The position numbers were made by a program, and so were the translations under genes. Below the pieces are notes generated by a model, which saw only the letters and a list, made by a program, of their open reading frames with translations, was not told the origin of the DNA and did not search any database. Of a stretch of DNA of 64,000 nt, positions 59,566 to 64,000 are shown piece by piece (position 1 is the first letter of the stretch; each line of letters opens with the position of its first letter). Source of the DNA: Streptomyces smaragdinus (GTDB taxonomy: Bacteria > Actinomycetota > Actinomycetes > Streptomycetales > Streptomycetaceae); contig NZ_WEGJ01000025.1 in NCBI RefSeq assembly GCF_009604385.1, positions 33,687 through 97,686 on the forward strand. Direction: 5' to 3'.

Positions 59566-61014
59566 TCAGGCCTCCGAGTCGGCCTTGCGTCCGTGCAGTT
59601 GGCGGGCCACCTCGGCGATCGAGCCCGACAAAGACGGGTAGACCGTAAAGGCATTTGCGATCTGTTCGACGGTGAGATTGTTGTCGACGGCGATCGAGAT
59701 CGGGTGGATCAGTTCACTCGCCCGTGGAGCGACGACCACGCCGCCGACGACGATTCCGGTCCCGGGCCGGCAGAACAGCTTCACGAAACCGTCCCGGATG
59801 CCCTGCATCTTGGCGCGCGGGTTGCGCAGCAGCGGGAGCTTCATCACCAGGGCCTCGATCCGGCCCTCGTCGACGTCCGCCTGCTGGTAACCCACCGTGG
59901 CGATCTCGGGGTCCGTGAAGACGTTCCCGGAGACGGCCTTCAGGTTGAGCGGGGCCACCGCGTCGCCCAGGAAGTGGTACATCGCGATCCGGCCCTGCAT
60001 CGCGGCGACGGACGCGAGGGCGAAGACGCCCGTCACGTCACCGGCCGCGTAGATGCCGGGCGCCGACGTACGGGACACCCGGTCCGTCACGATGTGACCG
60101 GATTCCGTCAGTCGGACGCCGGCCTCCTCCAGCCCCATACCGGTGGTGTTGGGGATGGCGCCGACCGCCATCAGACAGTGCGAGCCGGTGATGGTGCGGC
60201 CGTCGGCGAGGGTGACCTCGACCCGGTCGCCGGCCCGCTTGGCGGAGGCGGCGCGGGAGCGGGCCATCACGTTCATGCCGCGGCGGCGGAAGACGTCCTC
60301 CAGCACGGCGGCGGCGTCCGGGTCCTCACCGGGAAGCACCCGGTCGCGGCTGGAGACGAGGGTGACCTTGGAGCCCAGCGCCTGGTACGCGCCGGCGAAC
60401 TCGGCGCCGGTCACACCGGAGCCGACCACGATGAGCTCCTCGGGCGTCTCCTCCAGGTCGTACACCTGCTTCCAGTTCAGGATCCGCTCGCCGTCGGGCA
60501 GCGCGTCCGCCAGCTCGCGCGGCGTACCGCCGGTGGCGACGAGCACCGCGTCGGCGGTCAGCTCCCGGCTGGTGCCGTCCGCGGCGGTGACCGTGACCTT
60601 GCGCGAGCCGTCGGGGCCCTGGGTGGCGCCGACGCTGCCGCGCCCGCGCATCACCTTGGCGCCGGCGCGGGTCACGGAGGCGGTGATGTCGTGCGACTGG
60701 GCGAGCGCCAGGCGCTTGACGCGGCGGTTGACCTTGCCCAGGTCGACGCCCACCACCCGGGCGGCCTGCTCTATGTGCGGCGTGTCGTCGGCGACGATGA
60801 TGCCGAGCTCCTCGTGCGAGGAGTCGAAGCCCGTCATGACCTCGGCCGTGGCGATGAGGGTCTTGGACGGCACGCAGTCGGTCAGCACCGACGCCCCGCC
60901 CAGCCCGTCGCAGTCGACGACGGTCACCTCCGCGCCGAGCTGCGCGGCCACCAGCGCCGCTTCGTATCCGCCGGGTCCGCCACCGATGATCACGATCCGA
61001 GTCACGTACTCCAT
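59566..61014 (-). CDS. lpdA: NAD(P)H-quinone dehydrogenase of the LpdA type (disulfide-reductase fold without the redox disulfide)
   Basis: A 482-residue FAD/NAD(P)-binding flavoprotein: GGGPGGYEAALVAAQLGAEVTVVD at the N-terminus, second nucleotide site VVGSGVTGAEFAGAYQALG, and FAD site GIYAAGDVTG. True lipoamide dehydrogenases have GGTCLNVGC; here it reads GGASVLTDCVPSK with Ser42 in place of the first Cys, and the C-terminal His-Glu pair is TVYPSLSG. It therefore cannot act on dithiols, matching M. tuberculosis LpdA (Rv3303c), a quinone reductase. Confidence 0.9.
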   Translation of the reverse strand: MEYVTRIVIIGGGPGGYEAALVAAQLGAEVTVVDCDGLGGASVLTDCVPSKTLIATAEVMTGFDSSHEELGIIVADDTPHIEQAARVVGVDLGKVNRRVKRLALAQSHDITASVTRAGAKVMRGRGSVGATQGPDGSRKVTVTAADGTSRELTADAVLVATGGTPRELADALPDGERILNWKQVYDLEETPEELIVVGSGVTGAEFAGAYQALGSKVTLVSSRDRVLPGEDPDAAAVLEDVFRRRGMNVMARSRAASAKRAGDRVEVTLADGRTITGSHCLMAVGAIPNTTGMGLEEAGVRLTESGHIVTDRVSRTSAPGIYAAGDVTGVFALASVAAMQGRIAMYHFLGDAVAPLNLKAVSGNVFTDPEIATVGYQQADVDEGRIEALVMKLPLLRNPRAKMQGIRDGFVKLFCRPGTGIVVGGVVVAPRASELIHPISIAVDNNLTVEQIANAFTVYPSLSGSIAEVARQLHGRKADSEA

Positions 61015-61116
61015 TCTCGCGCACCCGCGGTGCGGCCTCCGCCCGGGGGGCGCCGTATGGGTCCAGGCTGGAGGTCACCCGATCGCCCCCGGGGACACAA
61101 CGGGGCTCTACGCGCG

Positions 61117-61122
61117 TAGGAT
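61117..61122 (+). promoter_or_regulatory. Leaderless -10 element of the PNP gene
   Basis: TAGGAT ends 7 nt before GTG 61130; no ribosome site is present. Confidence 0.6.
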
Positions 61123-61129
61123 CGTCGTC

Positions 61130-61939
61130 GTGAACGCATCAGTTTCCTCGGACCCCCAGGGCGCGGCCAAGGCCGCAGCCGAAGCGCTGCGCCGCCTGAC
61201 CGGCGCCGAGACCCACGACGTCGCGCTCGTCATGGGCTCCGGCTGGGTGCCGGCGGCCGACGCCCTCGGCAGCGCGGAGGCGGAGTTCCCCGTCACCGAG
61301 CTCCCCGGCTTCCCGCCACCGGCCGTCGAGGGGCACGCGGGCACGATCCGCTCGTATCTCGTCGGCGACAAGCGGGCGCTGGTCTTCCTCGGGCGTACGC
61401 ACTACTACGAGTCGCGTGACGTGGCCGCGGTGGCGCACGGGGTGCGGACCGCGACGGCGGCGGGCTGCAAGACGATCGTCCTCACCAACGGGTGCGGCGG
61501 GCTGCGGAGCGGGATGCGGCCGGGGCAGCCGGTGCTGATCAGCGACCACATCAATCTGACGGCCACCTCGCCGATCGTCGGCGCGAACTTCGTGGACCTC
61601 ACCGACCTGTACTCGCCGCGGCTGCGCGCGCTGTGCAAGGAGGTCGACGGATCGCTGGAGGAGGGCGTGTACGTCCAGTTCCCCGGCCCGCACTACGAGA
61701 CCCCCGCGGAGATCGAGATGATCCGGCGGCTCGGCGCGGACCTGGTGGGCATGTCGACGACGCTCGAGGCCATCGCCGCCCGCGAGGCCGGGGCGGAGGT
61801 GCTGGGCATCTCGCTCGTGACGAACCTGGCGGCGGGCATGACGGGTGAGCCGCTGAACCACGAGGAGGTCCTGCGGGCGGGACACGAGTCGGCGGCGCGG
61901 ATGGGCGCGCTGCTGGCGGACGTACTGCCGCGGCTGTAA
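61130..61939 (+). CDS. Purine nucleoside phosphorylase
   Basis: A 269-residue trimeric-type PNP that cleaves inosine and guanosine with phosphate. Landmarks: LVMGSGWVPAAD with the phosphate loop, GRTHYYE, TNGCGGLRSGMRPGQPVLISDHINLT, FPGPHYETPAEIEMIRRLGADLVGMST with the base-binding Glu, and ISLVTNLAAGMT. The GTG start is 7 nt after TAGGAT. It is followed by pmm, a common pairing in actinobacteria. Confidence 0.93.
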   Translation: MNASVSSDPQGAAKAAAEALRRLTGAETHDVALVMGSGWVPAADALGSAEAEFPVTELPGFPPPAVEGHAGTIRSYLVGDKRALVFLGRTHYYESRDVAAVAHGVRTATAAGCKTIVLTNGCGGLRSGMRPGQPVLISDHINLTATSPIVGANFVDLTDLYSPRLRALCKEVDGSLEEGVYVQFPGPHYETPAEIEMIRRLGADLVGMSTTLEAIAAREAGAEVLGISLVTNLAAGMTGEPLNHEEVLRAGHESAARMGALLADVLPRL

Positions 61940-61987
61940 CGGTCACGGCCCGAGTCGTACGCGATCACCACCGGAAAGGACGTCCCC

Positions 61988-63697
61988 GTGGGACACGACG
62001 ACCTCCAGGAGCGGGCCGCGGCATGGCTCGCCGAGGACCCCGACCCCGACACCCGGGCTGAGCTGCACAAGCTGATCGACGCCGGGGACACGGACGCGCT
62101 CGCGGAGCGGTTCGCCGGGATACTGCAGTTCGGGACCGCCGGACTGCGCGGTGAACTGGGCGCCGGCCCGATGCGGATGAACCGCGCCGTGGTCATCCGC
62201 GCGGCGGCGGGGCTGGCCGCGTACCTCAAGGCGGAGGGACACGCCGGAGGGCTCGTCGTCGTCGGCTACGACGCCCGCCACAAGTCCGCCGACTTCGCCC
62301 GCGACACGGCCGCCGTGATGACGGGCGCCGGCCTGCGCGCGGCGCTGCTCCCCCGCCCGCTGCCCACGCCGGTGCTGGCGTTCGCGATCCGCCGTCTGGG
62401 CGCGGTGGCCGGGGTCACGGTGACCGCCAGCCACAACCCGCCGCAGGACAACGGCTACAAGGTCTATCTCGGCGACGGCTCGCAGATCGTGCCCCCGGCG
62501 GACGCCCGGATCGCGGCGGAGATCGACGCGGTGACGTCGCTGGAGCAGGTCACGCTCGCGCCGTCCGGCTGGGACGTCCTGGGCGAGGACGTGATCGACG
62601 CGTACGTGACCCGCGCCGCCTCCGTCGTCGCTCCCGGCGGCCCGCGTGATCTGCGGGTCGTGCACACGGCGCTGCACGGCGTCGGCTGGGAGACGCTGCG
62701 TTCGTCGTTCGTACGGGCGGGCTTCCCGGAGCCGGTGCCGGTCGCGGAACAGGCGGAGCCGGACGCGGACTTCCCCACGGTGTCGTTCCCCAACCCCGAG
62801 GAGCCGGGGGCGATGGACCTGGCGTTCGCCACGGCGGCCGCGGCCTCCCCCGCGCCCGACCTGATCATCGCCAGCGACCCCGACGCGGACCGCTGCGCGG
62901 TGGCCGTTCCCCTGGCCGCCGGCGGCTGGCGGATGCTGCGGGGCGACGAGGTGGGGGCGCTGCTGGCGACGCATCTGGTGCACAGGCGGGCGGAGGGGAC
63001 GTTCGCCACGTCGATCGTGTCGTCGTCGCTGCTGGGGCGGATCGCGGCGGCGGCGGGTCTGCCGTACGAGGAGACGCTGACGGGCTTCAAGTGGCTCGCC
63101 CGGGTCCCGGGCCTGCGCTTCGGCTACGAGGAGGCGCTGGGCTACTGCGTCGACCCCGCGGGGGTCCGCGACAAGGACGGCATCACGGCGGCGCTGCTGG
63201 TCGCGGAACTCGCGGCGGAGCTTCGGGCGTCCGGCCGGACGGTGGGGGATCTCCTGGACGACATCGCGGTGTCGTACGGGCTCCACGCCACGGACCAGCT
63301 GTCCGTACGGGTGGACGACCTGTCCCTGATCGCCGCGGCGATGGACCGCCTCCGGTCTTCGCCTCCCTCATCCCTGGCGGGGCTGCCGGTGACGTCCGCG
63401 GAGGACCTCTCGGTGGGCTCCCCGTCGCTGCCGCCGACGGACGGCCTCCGGTACCGCCTCGGCGGCGACCCCTCGCGGGGGATCTCGGGGGCGCGGGTGA
63501 TCGTCCGCCCGTCCGGGACGGAGCCGAAGCTGAAGTGCTACCTGGAGGTCGTGGCGCCGGTGTCCTCGGCGGACGGCCTTCGGGGGGCCCGGGCTGTGGC
63601 GGCGGAGGTCATCGCGGGACTCAAGTCGGACGTGGGGGCGGCGGCGGGCCTCCCGGCGGAGCCGGTGGGGGCCGCTCCGGGGTGTCCGGCCCCCTGA
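61988..63697 (+). CDS. Phospho-sugar mutase (phosphomannomutase/phosphoglucomutase family)
   Basis: A 569-residue alpha-D-phosphohexomutase. The phosphoserine is in VTASHNPPQDNGYKVY, the metal loop is SDPDADRCAV, the sugar loop GYEEALGYCVD and the phosphate loop RPSGTEPKLKCYLEV. GGAAAGGA lies just before the GTG. The usual family end is near residue 550; the last 20 residues (GLPAEPVGAAPGCPAP) look like added sequence, fitting a disturbed 3' end where the repeat and a truncated aquaporin gene follow. Confidence 0.9.
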   Translation: MGHDDLQERAAAWLAEDPDPDTRAELHKLIDAGDTDALAERFAGILQFGTAGLRGELGAGPMRMNRAVVIRAAAGLAAYLKAEGHAGGLVVVGYDARHKSADFARDTAAVMTGAGLRAALLPRPLPTPVLAFAIRRLGAVAGVTVTASHNPPQDNGYKVYLGDGSQIVPPADARIAAEIDAVTSLEQVTLAPSGWDVLGEDVIDAYVTRAASVVAPGGPRDLRVVHTALHGVGWETLRSSFVRAGFPEPVPVAEQAEPDADFPTVSFPNPEEPGAMDLAFATAAAASPAPDLIIASDPDADRCAVAVPLAAGGWRMLRGDEVGALLATHLVHRRAEGTFATSIVSSSLLGRIAAAAGLPYEETLTGFKWLARVPGLRFGYEEALGYCVDPAGVRDKDGITAALLVAELAAELRASGRTVGDLLDDIAVSYGLHATDQLSVRVDDLSLIAAAMDRLRSSPPSSLAGLPVTSAEDLSVGSPSLPPTDGLRYRLGGDPSRGISGARVIVRPSGTEPKLKCYLEVVAPVSSADGLRGARAVAAEVIAGLKSDVGAAAGLPAEPVGAAPGCPAP

Positions 63698-63763
63698 GGC
63701 GGGGGCGGCTGGCTGGTGGGGGGTGAGTTCTGGGGGGTTCTGGGTGGGGGTCGGGGGTTCGGC

Positions 63764-63874
63764 GTCGGTCGCCGGCTCCCGGCGGGGGTGGGTTGCCGGG
63801 TGCGTGTGGCGGCGTGGGCCGCCGGCTGCCCGCGCCTGCGGGGCGGGCGGGTTGCCGATCCGCGGCCGCCTGTC
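63764..63874 (-). repeat. Inverted copies of the interspersed repeat family
   Basis: Read on the minus strand, 63874-63812 gives GACAGGCGGCCGCGG, GGCAACCCGCCCGCCCCGCA and GGCGCGGGCAGCCGGCGGCC, nearly the same as the third 142-bp unit at 51579. A partial second copy lies at 63764-63799. The repeat touches the truncated aquaporin gene. Confidence 0.75.
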
Positions 63875-64000
63875 ACCGCGCTCGTCGTGGTCTCCATCGG
63901 CTTCTCGCTGGGCGGCCCCACGGGATACGCCATCAACCCGGCCCGCGACCTGGGCCCCCGGATCGCCCACTCCCTCCTGCCGATGCCGAACAAGGGCGGC
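63872..64000 (+). pseudogene. 5'-truncated aquaporin / glycerol facilitator (MIP family)
   Basis: The frame from 63872 to the window end reads VTALVVVSIGFSLGGPTGYAINPARDLGPR and on to LLPMPNKGG, the second half-channel of a MIP/GlpF protein with its NPA-type motif intact. A normal protein would need about 170 residues before this. Upstream the frame stays open but is repeat sequence, with no membrane helices and no start codon that makes sense. The gene seems to have lost its 5' half at the repeat. What follows lies outside the window. Confidence 0.75.

Overview
The window is about 71-73% GC with Streptomyces-style codon use, and its right two thirds follow the conserved Streptomyces chromosome core. 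From memory this resembles the S. coelicolor order around pck, mca, greA, ilvA, metB, hutH, cya, birA, pccB/accE, accA2, lpdA and pmm. I see no rRNA, tRNA, CRISPR array, transposase or replication origin. The organism is a Streptomyces or a very close relative.

Region 1 (1-3400) is the 5' part of a Tad/Flp pilus operon on the minus strand: a zinc-ribbon protein with a TTA codon, CpaB, a CpaE-type ATPase fused to a TadE pseudopilin, and the start of another TadE/TadG gene. Region 2 (3500-6705) is a secreted GH18 chitinase behind two tandem DasR-like sites, a small membrane protein and a GlxA-type regulator. Region 3 (6711-11688) is a divergent D-amino-acid utilisation locus: sugar kinase, IclR regulator and RidA on one side, D-serine-dehydratase-like enzyme and N-acyl-D-amino acid deacylase on the other. 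Region 4 (11750-18283) holds an alanine aminotransferase, a pair of substrate-binding/VWA lipoproteins flanking what looks like a decayed telA, and a DUF255 thioredoxin-domain protein.

Region 5 (18290-32867) has a PAQR/hemolysin III protein, GTP-dependent PEP carboxykinase, a membrane-anchored STAND ATPase with TPRs, mycothiol conjugate amidase, GreA, a drug-type ABC exporter, threonine ammonia-lyase, a MarR regulator, a degenerate ECF-like sigma protein with a small membrane partner, and small proteins. Region 6 (32914-39032) has cystathionine gamma-synthase, an M48 metallopeptidase between two paralogous membrane proteins, and an MNT-HEPN pair resembling a toxin-antitoxin system. Region 7 (39201-43150) has an FtsX-type ABC transporter and the popR/clpP3/clpP4 proteostasis module with two perfect PopR boxes; ClpP4 lacks its catalytic histidine.

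Region 8 (43265-50430) has an L,D-transpeptidase, histidine ammonia-lyase, a GAF-GGDEF protein, an enoyl-CoA hydratase, adenylate cyclase and biotin ligase. A 1.2-kb gene-free stretch (50431-51664) is packed with four families of short repeats. Region 9 (51665-63697) has a membrane protein of unknown role, the propionyl/acetyl-CoA carboxylase subunits (PccB, epsilon, AccA2), Maf, small membrane proteins, a DeoR regulator, an LpdA-type quinone reductase, purine nucleoside phosphorylase and phosphohexomutase. The window ends in another copy of the repeat family fused to a 5'-truncated aquaporin/glycerol-facilitator gene.

A recurrent regulatory theme is the -10-like hexamer (TACGCT or similar) lying 6-8 nt before a start codon, suggesting that at least eight genes here have leaderless mRNAs.
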